64,000 nucleotides of DNA. Source: Bacteroidota bacterium. GTDB taxonomy: Bacteria; Bacteroidota; Bacteroidia; B-17B0; Aurantibacillaceae. Location of the stretch: positions 1 to 64,000 of the forward strand of contig JADJSH010000010.1 of NCBI GenBank assembly GCA_016711805.1. The letters run 5' to 3'. Below are positions 51,174 through 60,502 of this stretch, piece by piece (the first letter of the stretch is position 1; each line of letters starts with the position of its first letter). Under the pieces are notes generated by a model that did not search any database, had not been told where the DNA came from, and was given only the letters and a program-made list of their open reading frames with translations. Position numbers and translations under genes: made by a program.

Positions 51174-52244
51174 ATGTTAGATAAATTAGAAGAAATTAAA
51201 AGAAGGTATAACGATGTTGAAGCAAAATTAGGGGATCCTAGTGTGATTGCTGATATGCGCTTATTTAAAAAATTGAATATTGAATATAAAGGCTTGCAGC
51301 CAGTAGTTGAAGCTTATTACAAATACAAGCAAATTACTGATAATATTAATGGTGCCAAAGAGGTATTAGCAACTGAAAAGGATAAAGACTTTTTGGATAT
51401 GGCTAAAGCTGAATTAGAAGAAAATCGCGCTGCCGAAGAAAAATTACAGGAAGAAGTTCGTGTGATGTTAATTCCTAAAGATCCTGAAGATGCAAAAAAT
51501 TGCACCATGGAAATTAGAGGAGGAACGGGTGGCGATGAAGCCGCTATTTTTGCTGGTGATTTATTTGATATGTACCGTCGCTATTGCGAAATTAAAGGCT
51601 TTCAGTTAGAAGTGATTGATGAAAGCCCTGGTTCGATGGGTGGTTACAAAGAAATTGTGTTTAATGTAAAAGGCGATAACGCATTTGGAACCATGAAGTT
51701 TGAAAGTGGCGTACACCGAGTGCAGCGTGTTCCAGCCACCGAAGCGGCTGGACGTGTGCATACATCTGCAGCTACTGTTGCCGTGTTACCAGAAGCCGAA
51801 GAATGGGATATTGAAATTAAACCCGCAGATATTGAAATGGCAACTGCTCGAAGCGGTGGAGCTGGAGGACAAAATGTAAATAAAGTAGAGTCGAAAGTAA
51901 TTTTAACTCACAAACCATCAGGTATTGTTGTGACTTGCCAAACACAACGTAACCAACTAGGTAACCGCGAAAAAGCAATGGAAATGCTACGTTCTAAATT
52001 ATATGATTTAGAATATCAAAAACGACTAGCCGATACTACTAGTCGTCGTAAAAGTATGGTAAGTACGGGAGATAGATCTGAAAAAATTAGAACATATAAT
52101 TATCCACAAAACCGTATCACTGATCATCGTATTGGTTTAACACTTTATAATTTAACCGACTTTACAAACGGTTACATACAACAAATGATTGATGCTTTAC
52201 AGTTTGCGGAAAATGCAGAACGATTGAAAGAAGGAGGATTGTAA
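51174..52244 (+). CDS. prfA: peptide chain release factor 1
   Basis: 356 aa, full length. RF1 reads UAA and UAG and releases the peptide. The GGQ motif lies in RSGGAGGQNVNKVES (about 226-240). PAT-like anticodon loop region: HRVQRVPATEAAGRVHTSAA (P-A-T). There is no programmed frameshift, which belongs to RF2. The gene is followed by pyrF after 49 bases that hold an imperfect A-rich stretch. It probably forms a unit with pyrF. Confidence 0.97.
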   Translation: MLDKLEEIKRRYNDVEAKLGDPSVIADMRLFKKLNIEYKGLQPVVEAYYKYKQITDNINGAKEVLATEKDKDFLDMAKAELEENRAAEEKLQEEVRVMLIPKDPEDAKNCTMEIRGGTGGDEAAIFAGDLFDMYRRYCEIKGFQLEVIDESPGSMGGYKEIVFNVKGDNAFGTMKFESGVHRVQRVPATEAAGRVHTSAATVAVLPEAEEWDIEIKPADIEMATARSGGAGGQNVNKVESKVILTHKPSGIVVTCQTQRNQLGNREKAMEMLRSKLYDLEYQKRLADTTSRRKSMVSTGDRSEKIRTYNYPQNRITDHRIGLTLYNLTDFTNGYIQQMIDALQFAENAERLKEGGL

Positions 52245-52293
52245 AGACTCAAAAGACTACAGAGATTTAAGGGACAAAAAAGACAATAGTATT

Positions 52294-53106
52294 ATGACAC
52301 GAGCAGAATTAATTAAACAAATTCAAGCTAAAAAAACATTTTTATGTGTTGGCTTAGATCCAGACGTAGATAAAATTCCTCAATTTCTATTAGAAGAGGA
52401 AGATCCTATTTTTGAATTTAATCGTCAAATTGTTGATGCCACTGCTGATTATTGTGTTGCCTTTAAACCTAATACTGCTTTTTATGAAGCTTATGGTTTA
52501 AGTGGAATGACAAGCTTAGAAAAAACCATTAAATACATTAAGCAAGAATATCCAAACCATTTTTTAATTGCTGATGCTAAACGTGGCGACATAGGCAATA
52601 CATCAAGTATGTATGCCAAAGCATTTTTTAAACGCTTACATGCAGATGCTATTACTGTTGCTCCATACATGGGTAGCGATTCAGTAAAACCATTTTTACA
52701 ATTTGAAGGTAAATGGGCTATTGTTTTGGGATTAACATCAAACGAAGGCGCAACAGATTTTCAGTTAGATGAAGGGAAGGTTGAGCCCTTGTATCAGCAT
52801 GTTTTAAGAACATCAAGTCAGTGGGGAACTACTGAAAATATGATGTATGTGATTGGTGCTACTAAAGCTCAACAATTTGACGACGTGAGACGTATAATCC
52901 CAAACCACTTTTTATTAGTACCAGGTGTTGGTGCCCAAGGTGGTAGTTTAGCGGAAGTTTGCAAACATGGCTTAATTAAAAATGATATTGGTTTGTTAAT
53001 CAACTCATCTCGCGCTATTATTTACGCATCAAATGGAGAAGACTTTGCTGCTGCGGCGGCTAAAGAAGCAAAAAAAGTAGCAGATGAAATGAAAGCGTAT
53101 TTTTAG
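52294..53106 (+). CDS. pyrF: orotidine 5'-phosphate decarboxylase
   Basis: 270 aa, the longer PyrF type. It decarboxylates OMP to UMP, the last step of UMP synthesis. FLCVGLDPDVDKIP holds the first catalytic Asp region, LIADAKRGDIGNTS carries the K-x-x-D catalytic pair, and PGVGAQGG plus SSRAIIYA bind phosphate. Another UMP-synthesis gene, pyrE, is 7.4 kb downstream. It starts 49 bases after prfA. Downstream gap holds a decayed hairpin repeat. Confidence 0.97.
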   Translation: MTRAELIKQIQAKKTFLCVGLDPDVDKIPQFLLEEEDPIFEFNRQIVDATADYCVAFKPNTAFYEAYGLSGMTSLEKTIKYIKQEYPNHFLIADAKRGDIGNTSSMYAKAFFKRLHADAITVAPYMGSDSVKPFLQFEGKWAIVLGLTSNEGATDFQLDEGKVEPLYQHVLRTSSQWGTTENMMYVIGATKAQQFDDVRRIIPNHFLLVPGVGAQGGSLAEVCKHGLIKNDIGLLINSSRAIIYASNGEDFAAAAAKEAKKVADEMKAYF

Positions 53107-53122
53107 GTGCTAAGTATAATAT

Positions 53123-53192
53123 GACTCTTCGAGCTTAGTCGTGAAGTGTTCTTAATGAGGCCTTTATTGTTCTCGACTACGCTAGCACTGAC
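53123..53192. repeat. hairpin repeat (GIY-YIG-associated family), decayed copy
   Basis: Arms GACTCTTCGAGCTTAGTCGT (53123 on) and TTCTCGACTACGCTAGCACT (53170 on) match the 84-bp module arms with several changes. It lies between convergent pyrF and mtgA, and may act as a terminator. Confidence 0.7.
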
Positions 53193-53212
53193 AAGCCTCT
53201 TAAAAACTAAAG

Positions 53213-53944
53213 CTATCTTTTCTTAGCAGGCTCATCATCATCTTTATACTTATCGTAATCCAACTTATTACCCCAAAAATTCATTTGTTGTTTAATCCAA
53301 GCTTTTCGTTGAACAATATAACTACTAGCTGGATTTGCCTTATATCGTAATGGATTTGGCAGTATAGCAGCAATAGCAGCAGCTTCATCCTTACTTAATT
53401 TTTTAGCTGATTTATGAAACCAATGTTTTGATGCGGCTTCGGCACCATAAATCCCATTGCCCATTTCAATACTATTTAAATACACTTCCATAATACGTTC
53501 CTTGCTCCAAAACACTTCAATTAACAAGGTAAACCATAACTCCAATCCTTTTCGCAGGTAACTCCTACCCTGCCACAAAAATACATTTTTAGCAGTTTGT
53601 TGAGTAATGGTACTTCCTCCTCTGACGCGTTTCCCCTTTTCATTTTCTTTCATGGCTTTTTGTATAGCTCCCCAATCAACGCCAAAATGCTTCAAGTAAT
53701 TTTGATCTTCACTACAAACTACTGCCAATTGTAATTTTGGCGAAATCTCTTTTAAAGGCACCCAATCATGTTCCATGGTAACGCCTTTACCATTTTTTAA
53801 TTGTTCAACATCTCTTATCAACATTAAAGGTGTTATAGGAACTGGAACCCATCTGTAAACAATAACAGAAACAATGGATAAAACGAAAAACGCTACACAC
53901 GTTTTCCAAAATATTGTCCATATTTTACCTAATATTTTTCTCAT
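53213..53944 (-). CDS. mtgA: monofunctional peptidoglycan glycosyltransferase
   Basis: 243 aa with one N-terminal membrane helix (about 9-30) and a GT51 domain. It polymerises lipid II into glycan chains in the periplasm. Motifs: VVCSEDQNYLKHFGVDWGAI (catalytic Glu in EDQ), GGSTITQQTAKNVFLW, RKGLELWFTLLIEVFWSKER and EVYLNSIEMGNGIYGAEAAS. All five GT51 motifs are recognisable. There is no transpeptidase domain, consistent with MtgA. Divergent from the TlpA-like gene. Confidence 0.95.
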   Translation of the reverse strand: MRKILGKIWTIFWKTCVAFFVLSIVSVIVYRWVPVPITPLMLIRDVEQLKNGKGVTMEHDWVPLKEISPKLQLAVVCSEDQNYLKHFGVDWGAIQKAMKENEKGKRVRGGSTITQQTAKNVFLWQGRSYLRKGLELWFTLLIEVFWSKERIMEVYLNSIEMGNGIYGAEAASKHWFHKSAKKLSKDEAAAIAAILPNPLRYKANPASSYIVQRKAWIKQQMNFWGNKLDYDKYKDDDEPAKKR

Positions 53945-54023
53945 ACATTTAGTAAAACTATTGTATTATTTAGCTTAAGTTTACACACCTTTAAAATTTT
54001 AACAACATCCAACTTTTAATAAC

Positions 54024-54518
54024 ATGAGCAAAAAAACCACATACATTATCTTGGCAATTGCAATTCTCGCAATTACTGGAATGTACTTTTATAACAAATA
54101 CAACGTAGCGCCATCTATTGATGTAAGCAAGTTAACCGTAGTTGATGAAAATGATCAAAAATTTGACATCGCATCGCTCAAAGGGAAAAAAGTGATTTTG
54201 AGTTTTTACGCCTCTTGGTGTCCACCCTGCCGAGAGGAATTAAAGACATTAGCTAAAATAAGAGATCAAAAATTAGCAGGCTATGAAATATTGGCTGTTA
54301 CCGACGAAAATCTAGAAAAACTAACAGAATTTAAAAACAAAACGCAATATCCATTTACATTTTTGACATTAACAAAAGTTTTTTCTGATATCGGTATTAA
54401 CTCTATACCAACTACTTATTTGTTAAATGCAAAAGGCGAAATAGTTTATAATAATGTAGGCTTTATTGATTGGGAAGACGAATCTACTTTTCAGCATTTA
54501 ATAAGCTTAATGGAATAA
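54024..54518 (+). CDS. TlpA-like membrane-anchored thioredoxin
   Basis: 164 aa. An N-terminal membrane anchor (about 7-25) is followed by a TlpA/ResA-type thioredoxin domain facing the periplasm. The redox motif is SWCPPCREEL (CPPC about 69-72). PTTYLLNAKGEIVYNNVGF (about 131-149) holds the cis-Pro (SIPTTY). Such proteins reduce apocytochromes c or other substrates. No cytochrome maturation genes are nearby. Monocistronic, 61 bases before the phosphohexomutase gene. Confidence 0.9.
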   Translation: MSKKTTYIILAIAILAITGMYFYNKYNVAPSIDVSKLTVVDENDQKFDIASLKGKKVILSFYASWCPPCREELKTLAKIRDQKLAGYEILAVTDENLEKLTEFKNKTQYPFTFLTLTKVFSDIGINSIPTTYLLNAKGEIVYNNVGFIDWEDESTFQHLISLME

Positions 54519-54579
54519 GTTAAAATATTGTTGATTCACTAATAATTCAATATATTTAAAGTCTATTTTTATTAAGATT

Positions 54580-55986
54580 ATGACAAAAATTAAATTTGGT
54601 ACCGACGGCTGGAGAGCCATTATAGCAAAAGAATTTACAGTGGAAAATGTAGCACGCGTTACAGAAGCTACAGCTGTTTGGTTAAAGAAAAATTTTGAAA
54701 ACCCAACGGTTGTTTTGGGTCACGATTGCCGTTTTGCTGGCGAATTATTTGCACACACTGCTGCTAAAGTATTAGTATCACATAATATTAAAGTTTTTTT
54801 AGCAAAAGACTTTGTAAGTACTCCTATGATTTCATTAGGTACCGTGCGTCACAAAGCTAGCGTTGGTATTATTATTACCGCATCTCACAATCCTCCATCT
54901 TATAATGGTTTTAAATTAAAAGGCTACTATGGCGGACCGTTAGGTCCTGAAAAAGTTCAAGAAATTGAAGATATTATTCCTGAAAAAGCGAACCAAAATT
55001 TTGAAGCTGTTGACTTAAAAGCGGCAGAAGCAAAAGGCTTAGTTGAAATCACCGCATTAGAAGATATGTACGTAAAACATGTTGAAGCGAATTTTGATTT
55101 AGCCGCCATTAAAAATTCTGGACTTAAGTTTGCTTACGATAGTATGTACGGTGCAGGACAACGCGTTATGTTCCGTTTATTTCCGGAAATTATTCATTTA
55201 CATAACGATCATAATCCAAGTTTTAAAGGACAAGCGCCTGAGCCTATCCATAAAAATTTAACAGAGTTTTCAAACTTAATTAAAAATGCAGGCAATATTG
55301 ATTGCGGTTTAGTAACTGATGGAGATGCTGATAGAATTGGACTTTACGATGCTAAAGGAAACTTTGTGGATTCACATCACATCATTTTATTATTAATCCA
55401 TTACCTAAAAAAATACAAAGGCATGGATGGTAAAGTGGCAACTGCATTTAGTTCTACTGTTAAAATTAAAAATATGTGCGACCACTACAACTTACCCTTG
55501 GATGTTGTAAAAATTGGCTTCAAATACATTTGTAATATTATGATTACAGAAGATGTATTGGTTGGTGGCGAAGAAAGTGGTGGTATTGCCATTAAAGGAC
55601 ATATTCCTGAGCGTGATGGTATTTGGATGGGCTTAGTATTATGGGAATTTATGGCAAAAACTGGTAAGAGCTTAACTGAGTTAATTGAAGAAGTATATGC
55701 TATTACAGGAACTTTTTCTTTTGAACGTAATGATTTAACGATTACAGAAGAATTGAAAAACAAAATTGTAGCTAATTGTAAAAATGGCTTTTACAAAGAA
55801 TTTGGAAAATACAAAGTGCAACGCTTAGATGATTTAGATGGCTATAAATTCTTTTTTGATGACAATACATGGACAATGATTCGTGCATCGGGAACAGAGC
55901 CTGTTTTGCGTACCTATGCCGAAGCAGCGACTAAGGAAAAAGCATTTGATATATTAGCCGACGTTAAAAAAGTGTTATTAGGATAA
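54580..55986 (+). CDS. phosphoglucomutase/phosphomannomutase family protein
   Basis: 468 aa. An alpha-D-phosphohexomutase with FGTDGWRAIIAKEFT at the start and the phosphoserine loop TASHNPPSYNGFKLK (about 107-121). The metal-binding loop is VTDGDADRIGLYDA (about 245-258), the sugar loop is GGEESGGIAIKGH (about 329-341), and the phosphate-binding end is IRASGTEPVLRTYAEA. It interconverts 1- and 6-phosphates of glucose, mannose or glucosamine; the substrate is not defined by sequence. A terminator follows. Confidence 0.93.
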   Translation: MTKIKFGTDGWRAIIAKEFTVENVARVTEATAVWLKKNFENPTVVLGHDCRFAGELFAHTAAKVLVSHNIKVFLAKDFVSTPMISLGTVRHKASVGIIITASHNPPSYNGFKLKGYYGGPLGPEKVQEIEDIIPEKANQNFEAVDLKAAEAKGLVEITALEDMYVKHVEANFDLAAIKNSGLKFAYDSMYGAGQRVMFRLFPEIIHLHNDHNPSFKGQAPEPIHKNLTEFSNLIKNAGNIDCGLVTDGDADRIGLYDAKGNFVDSHHIILLLIHYLKKYKGMDGKVATAFSSTVKIKNMCDHYNLPLDVVKIGFKYICNIMITEDVLVGGEESGGIAIKGHIPERDGIWMGLVLWEFMAKTGKSLTELIEEVYAITGTFSFERNDLTITEELKNKIVANCKNGFYKEFGKYKVQRLDDLDGYKFFFDDNTWTMIRASGTEPVLRTYAEAATKEKAFDILADVKKVLLG

Positions 55987-56007
55987 TTTCAATTTCCTTA
56001 ATTTTTT

Positions 56008-56040
56008 AAACCCATCTTTCTTTGGATAGATGGGTTTTTA
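56008..56040 (+). terminator. terminator of the phosphohexomutase gene
   Basis: AAACCCATCT (56008-56017) pairs with AGATGGGTTT (56028-56037) around a 10-base loop, followed by T residues. Confidence 0.88.
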
Positions 56041-56146
56041 ATTTCAATGCATATGATTTAGGTGACATAAAACAAAGAAACGCATCTCTTTACATGAGGT
56101 AATTACTCTATATTAATTCAACAACTATTTTAATGCACTTATTCAT

Positions 56147-56838
56147 TTAAGAATGTGGCTGAAAATTCAATTTCAAAAGAATCACTATATAATCCCATAA
56201 AAAATGGCAGATGATGAGGATTTTAATATTTCGGTATTTGTAATAATGTAAGGCAAATACAAGTCCTATTATAAAAGGACCTATCACATTTAAAGCTGTC
56301 ACATAACCAAAATGTATCAATCCAAAAATAACAGAAGATATGATGACGCTTATATAAGTTTTATTAAATAAGAGTTGCAAGCGAGGCATGATATAACCTC
56401 TAAATACTAATTCCTCGGTTATACCTGCCGTAAGACAAGTCAACAATACTAAAAAATGATTGTGCCTAAATATTTCTATTATTTTATTTAAACTATCGCT
56501 ATCTTTTTTAAAACCTAATAATGTCCAAACTATAGAAAACACTATTAAAACAACAACCACAACCAAAAGAGTAGTAATTACCGATAAAATATAATATCCT
56601 ACAGAATATTTTTTTCTTCCCACAACAACAAGGGTTGTTTTTCGATTTGACGAACATAAATAAAAAGTATCGCAAGCGCTACCCATATGGCTATGCGCGA
56701 AGAAAATAGCGCCGCTTCATCTGATAACAATAATACATCTTTCAATAATTTTGAAACTACTAAAGCTGCGAAAAATAAAACAATAGAAACAATAATCCCT
56801 ATCGATATTGTTTTTTTATTTAATTGTTCTGTTGTCAT
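56147..56838 (-). CDS. CPBP family intramembrane protease (one frameshift)
   Basis: About 230 aa, polytopic inner-membrane protein of the CPBP/ABI (Rce1-like) family, glutamic-type proteases of unknown substrate in most bacteria. Motif 1 is GITEELVFRGYIMPRL (EExxxR) and motif 2 is VIFGLIHFGYV (FxxxH). The last motif is CHFLWDY. The N-terminal part (two helices, ending VRQIEKQPLLLWEEK) lies in a different frame from the rest. Adding one A to the run of seven in the overlap (56603-56615 region) joins WEEKKYSVGYYILSVI in one frame. The ATG at 56838 is used because the upstream Met lies in the lpdA terminator. Confidence 0.85.
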
Positions 56839-56852
56839 GTTGTTTAGTAAAA

Positions 56853-56884
56853 AAGCCATCCGCTGGTTAGTGGATGGCTTTATT
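56853..56884 (-). terminator. terminator of lpdA
   Basis: On the minus strand, AAAGCCATCC pairs with GGATGGCTTT around a 10-base loop and is followed by T residues. It lies between lpdA and the CPBP gene. Confidence 0.8.
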
Positions 56885-56898
56885 GTTTTATTCTAGCT

Positions 56899-56922
56899 TG
56901 TCTTCGACTACGCTCAGACAGC
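56899..56922. repeat. hairpin repeat arm, solo
   Basis: TGTCTTCGACTACGCTCAGA followed by CAGC matches one arm of the GIY-YIG-associated hairpin family; the second arm is missing. Confidence 0.55.
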
Positions 56923-56927
56923 GAAAA

Positions 56928-58316
56928 TTATAAATGTATTACTTCGCCGTAAGCAGCAGCAGCAGCTTCCATAATAGCTTCGCTCATCGTTGGATGAGGA
57001 TGAATTGTTTTAATTAACTCATGTCCTGTGGTTTCTAATTTACGAATCGCCACTATTTCAGCAATCATCTCCGTTACGTTAGCACCAATCATGTGAGCAC
57101 CTAATAACTCACCATATTTAGCATCAAAAATTAATTTAATAAATCCATCTTTTGCTCCAGAAGCACTTGCTTTACCAGATGCAGAGAAAGGGAATTTACC
57201 AACTTTTAAAGTATAACCTTTTTCCTTAGCTTGTTTTTCTGTCATACCAACTGAAGCAACTTCGGGTTGGCAATATGTACAACCTGGGATATTATTATAA
57301 TCAATTGGCTCAGTGTGAACACCTGCAATTTTCTCAACGCAGGTAATCCCTTCTGCTGAAGCAACGTGTGCTAAAGCTTGTCCAGGAACACAATCACCAA
57401 TAGCATAATAACCCGGTACGTTAGTAGCATAATATTTATCGACTACAATTTTACCTTTATCTGTAGCAATACCAACGCTTTCTAAACCTAAACCTGTAAT
57501 GTTTGCTTCGATACCAACTGCTGATAAAACGATTTCTGCTTCTAAAACAACGTTACCAGTTTTAGTTTTTACGTTTACTTTGCTAATATCTCCTTTAGTA
57601 TCAACGCTTTCAACAGATGCTTCTGTCATAATTTCGATACCCGTTTTCTTCAACGATTTTTCTAATTGTTTAGAGACTTCTTCATCTTCAACTGGAACTA
57701 TGTTTGGCATAAACTCCACAATGGTTACTTTAGTTCCCATCGTTGCATAAAAATACGCGAACTCAACACCAATTGCGCCTGAACCAACTACCACCATTGT
57801 TTTTGGTAATTTAGGTAAAGTCATTGCTTCGCGGTACCCAATAATTTTCTTACCATCTTGTGGTAAATTTGGTAACACACGTGAGCGAGCTCCAGTTGCA
57901 ATAATGATATGTTTAGCTTCAACGGTGCTAACTTTTCCGTCAGCTGCTTTTACTTCTACTTTTTTTCCAGCTTTTACAGTAGCAGTTCCCATAATCACAT
58001 CAATCTTGTTCTTTTTCATTAAGAACTGAATGCCTTTACTCATACCGTCAGCTACATCGCGGCTACGTTTAATCACAGCGCCAAAATCAGCTTTAATATT
58101 ATCTGCACTAATGCCATATTCTTTTGAGTGATTTAAGTATTCGAATACTTGAGCACTTTTTAATAAAGCTTTAGTAGGTATACAGCCCCAGTTAAGGCAA
58201 ATACCTCCTAGGCTTTCTCTTTCAATAATAGCAGTTTTTAATCCTAATTGAGAAGCGCGAATAGCAGTTACATAACCGCCTGGTCCACTTCCTATAACAA
58301 TAACATCGTAGTTCAT
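56928..58316 (-). CDS. lpdA: dihydrolipoyl dehydrogenase (E3)
   Basis: 462 aa flavoenzyme that reoxidises dihydrolipoamide in pyruvate, 2-oxoglutarate and glycine cleavage complexes. FAD motif VIGSGPGGYVTAIRASQLG (7-25), the redox disulfide GGICLNWGCIPTKALL (C41 and C46 region), NAD motif VVVGSGAIGVEFAYFYATMG (about 178-197), AIGDCVPGQALAHVASAEG, and the C-terminal His-Glu pair in IHPHPTMSEAIMEAA. All active-site residues are present. It stands alone, with a terminator downstream and a long-inverted-repeat element upstream. Confidence 0.97.
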   Translation of the reverse strand: MNYDVIVIGSGPGGYVTAIRASQLGLKTAIIERESLGGICLNWGCIPTKALLKSAQVFEYLNHSKEYGISADNIKADFGAVIKRSRDVADGMSKGIQFLMKKNKIDVIMGTATVKAGKKVEVKAADGKVSTVEAKHIIIATGARSRVLPNLPQDGKKIIGYREAMTLPKLPKTMVVVGSGAIGVEFAYFYATMGTKVTIVEFMPNIVPVEDEEVSKQLEKSLKKTGIEIMTEASVESVDTKGDISKVNVKTKTGNVVLEAEIVLSAVGIEANITGLGLESVGIATDKGKIVVDKYYATNVPGYYAIGDCVPGQALAHVASAEGITCVEKIAGVHTEPIDYNNIPGCTYCQPEVASVGMTEKQAKEKGYTLKVGKFPFSASGKASASGAKDGFIKLIFDAKYGELLGAHMIGANVTEMIAEIVAIRKLETTGHELIKTIHPHPTMSEAIMEAAAAAYGEVIHL

Positions 58317-58398
58317 AGTGTGTTTAATTTAGTGGTGCTAATATAAAGTTTTTTTTATTTGTTTGGTATGAAAGGGTTAGATATTTAAGTAATTATTA

Positions 58399-58635
58399 GG
58401 GCGTGCCGGCACAAAAAAGACAGTGCCGTCGGGCTTACCCGCTGCAATCTTTTTGTAAAGGAACACAAAATGGATTTCCGCTTGCATCCCTCACGTAAAT
58501 TTAAAGTAAATACGAAGTTTAAACCCCAAATTTGAAATTACATCTGCGCGAGGGATGCAAACGAAAATCCTTTTAGGAACGAAGTGAGTAAAAGATTGTA
58601 GTGACAGCCCAGTTTGGCTACCGCCAAACGCGCCC
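58399..58635. repeat. long inverted-repeat intergenic element, copy 6
   Basis: It fills most of the 335-bp gap between two minus-strand genes. Left arm: GGGCGTGCCGGCACAAAAAA, GTGCCGTCGGGCTTACCCGC, GCAATCTTTTTG, CTTGCATCCCTCACG. Right arm: CTGCGCGAGGGATGCAAACG, AAAATCCTTTTAGGAACGAA, AAAGATTGTAGTGACAGCCC, the local hairpin GTTTGGCTACCGCCAAAC and CGCGCCC. Confidence 0.8.
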
Positions 58636-58651
58636 TAATTTTCAAAAAAAA

Positions 58652-59677
58652 CTAATTCCTAGAAATAATAGAGGTTGGTAACACAATTTTTTTAACGCTA
58701 GAGTTATTATCCTTATCGTCGATTAATTGTAATGCTAGGTTAGCTGCTTCAATACCTATTTGCTCTACCGGTTGAGATACCGAAATAATATTTGGTTTCA
58801 CAAAATCAAATAAGCTGATATCATCAAAAGAAGCGAATAAAACGCCTTCTTTTTTGGCATCAAAACCAATCTCGTTAAACACATTTAAGCATGCTGTTGC
58901 AATATGGTTATTCAACGTATAAATTGCATCAATTTTATTAGATTGCTTTAAACGTTTTAATAGTTTCTCTCTCACGTCCTTCTGGATATTATTGAAAGAA
59001 ATTTCCATCAGATTTTCGTCTTTAAATTGAATATCATATTTCTTTAAAGCATCTTTATAACCTTTAATACGTTCTGTTAAAGAACTGATGTGAGAAGGCG
59101 TAATATTTAATGCTAAAATATTTTTGCAGCCTTTATGAATTAATAAATCAGTTAATTCAAAAGAACCTTGATAGTTGTTAGCAACAACATAATTAGATTC
59201 AATATCTGGCAAGTAACGATCAATAAATACAATAGGAAAATTACGTAAACGCTCTTTCTTAAAATATTCACCTGATGTATTGGTAGTTGCAATAATTAAT
59301 CCATCAATCATGTGTTGTTCGGCAAATAAACTAATTAACTTCTCTTCTCTCTCTACATTCTCATCTGTACTGCAAATCATTAAATTATAACCTTTTGCGG
59401 CTAATTCTTTTTCAACATACTTCGCGATGTTAGAATAAAAAGGATTGGAAATATCGGCTACTAACAATCCAATTAAATGACTTTTACCTGTTCTCAAAGC
59501 ACGCGCAAACACGTTAGGCGTATATTCCATTTCTCCAGCCTTAGCTAACACTTTTTCTTGTGTTTTTTTACTAATGCCGTAAGCATCGCCTTTGCCGTTA
59601 ATAACCATTGATACTAATGTTTTTGATACATTAAGTTCTTTAGCTATATCTTCTAATAATGTTTTTTTAATACCCAT
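58652..59677 (-). CDS. LacI family transcriptional regulator
   Basis: 341 aa. The N-terminal LacI helix-turn-helix is LLEDIAKELNVSKTLVSMVI (8-27), and the hinge is YTPNVFARALRTGKS. A periplasmic-binding-protein-like sensor domain follows (LIGLLVADISNPFYSNIAKY; GLLINSS-like segments absent, but GVLFASFDDISLFDF near 275 is typical). It represses genes for sugar or nucleoside use until a small ligand binds. No sugar operon is adjacent, so the target is unknown. Monocistronic. Confidence 0.93.
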   Translation of the reverse strand: MGIKKTLLEDIAKELNVSKTLVSMVINGKGDAYGISKKTQEKVLAKAGEMEYTPNVFARALRTGKSHLIGLLVADISNPFYSNIAKYVEKELAAKGYNLMICSTDENVEREEKLISLFAEQHMIDGLIIATTNTSGEYFKKERLRNFPIVFIDRYLPDIESNYVVANNYQGSFELTDLLIHKGCKNILALNITPSHISSLTERIKGYKDALKKYDIQFKDENLMEISFNNIQKDVREKLLKRLKQSNKIDAIYTLNNHIATACLNVFNEIGFDAKKEGVLFASFDDISLFDFVKPNIISVSQPVEQIGIEAANLALQLIDDKDNNSSVKKIVLPTSIISRN

Positions 59678-59761
59678 GAGTGTTTAATTTATAACTTGTC
59701 TAAACAAATATAACGAATTCTAAATAAGTTTAGATTATTTTTCTAAATTATTTAGTGAAAG

Positions 59762-59848
59762 TGAGGCTCCCTCATCCACGACCCTTCTCCCTCATGGAGA
59801 AGGGAGCGCTTCCCTCTCCCTGAGGGAGAGGGATTGAGGGTGAGGGTT
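59762..59848. repeat. G/C-rich palindromic repeat with CCCTCTCC/GGAGAGGG blocks
   Basis: CCCTTCTCCCTCATGGAGAA and the following CCCTCTCCCTGAGGGAGAGG are two hairpins in a row, enclosed by CTCCCTCATCC and GGTGAGGG. This type of hairpin is widespread in bacterial gaps. It ends at the NUDIX stop codon. Confidence 0.75.
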
Positions 59849-60456
59849 TAAACCAAATCCTTAATTACCTGTAAAATAGCAGGGTACGTATTTGAAATAA
59901 CATGTTCCTTAATTTGAGCTTTATTAAACCACTCTACTCTTTCAATACTTTCCTCCAATTGCGGCACCAAAGTGCCTTCATGCTTGGTTGTCATACTATA
60001 CCAATATGTTTTCTTAAGTGCATAAGCACCTTTATGAGGATAAATATGATACGTTGGTTCTAAAGTTTTAGTAATGGTTAATTGTGTAATACCACATTCT
60101 TCTTCACATTCTCTAATGGCTGCTTCTTCCGGACCTTCTCCCATATCTAATTTACCTTTTGGTAAATCCCAACGTTTTAATCTAAATATGAATAAAAACG
60201 AGTCACCTTTTTCAATTAATCCACCAGCAGCGTAAATGTATTTAAATGCTTTTCTGAATTTCTCGAGTCCGTTTTCTAAATTTTCGGTTTCAAAAGTTAA
60301 TAAAGTTTCCGAAGGTTCATCTGCAAATTTAACAAATTCATCTAGTATTTCTGATTTTTTTAAGGCGTCTAAATTTTTAAATGACTGATTTTCTGTACTT
60401 TGATTTTTTTGCTGAAGAATAATTTTTTTCGACAAATAATATATAGTGATGTTCAT
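59848..60456 (-). CDS. NUDIX hydrolase
   Basis: 202 aa. The NUDIX box is complete and fits G-x5-E-x7-REU-x-EE-x-GU: GKLDMGEGPEEAAIRECEEE followed by CGI (about residues 111-133). An N-terminal extension of about 65 residues precedes it. NUDIX proteins cleave nucleoside diphosphate-linked compounds. The gene is divergent from pyrE, an arrangement found in many Bacteroidota, which suggests a link to nucleotide metabolism. Substrate unknown. Confidence 0.92.
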   Translation of the reverse strand: MNITIYYLSKKIILQQKNQSTENQSFKNLDALKKSEILDEFVKFADEPSETLLTFETENLENGLEKFRKAFKYIYAAGGLIEKGDSFLFIFRLKRWDLPKGKLDMGEGPEEAAIRECEEECGITQLTITKTLEPTYHIYPHKGAYALKKTYWYSMTTKHEGTLVPQLEESIERVEWFNKAQIKEHVISNTYPAILQVIKDLV

Positions 60457-60487
60457 AATTTGATGTGTTTTATACTGTAAATACTGC

Positions 60488-60495
60488 TATTTTTG
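60488..60495 (+). promoter_or_regulatory. -7 element of pyrE
   Basis: TATTTTTG, 7 bases before the ATG at 60503, so pyrE mRNA should be almost leaderless. Confidence 0.55.
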
Positions 60496-60502
60496 ACGCC
60501 CT

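Noticed and set aside
51174..52244. possible release factor 2 with programmed frameshift
   Set aside because: The gene is open from the first codon and carries the PAT-type region of RF1.
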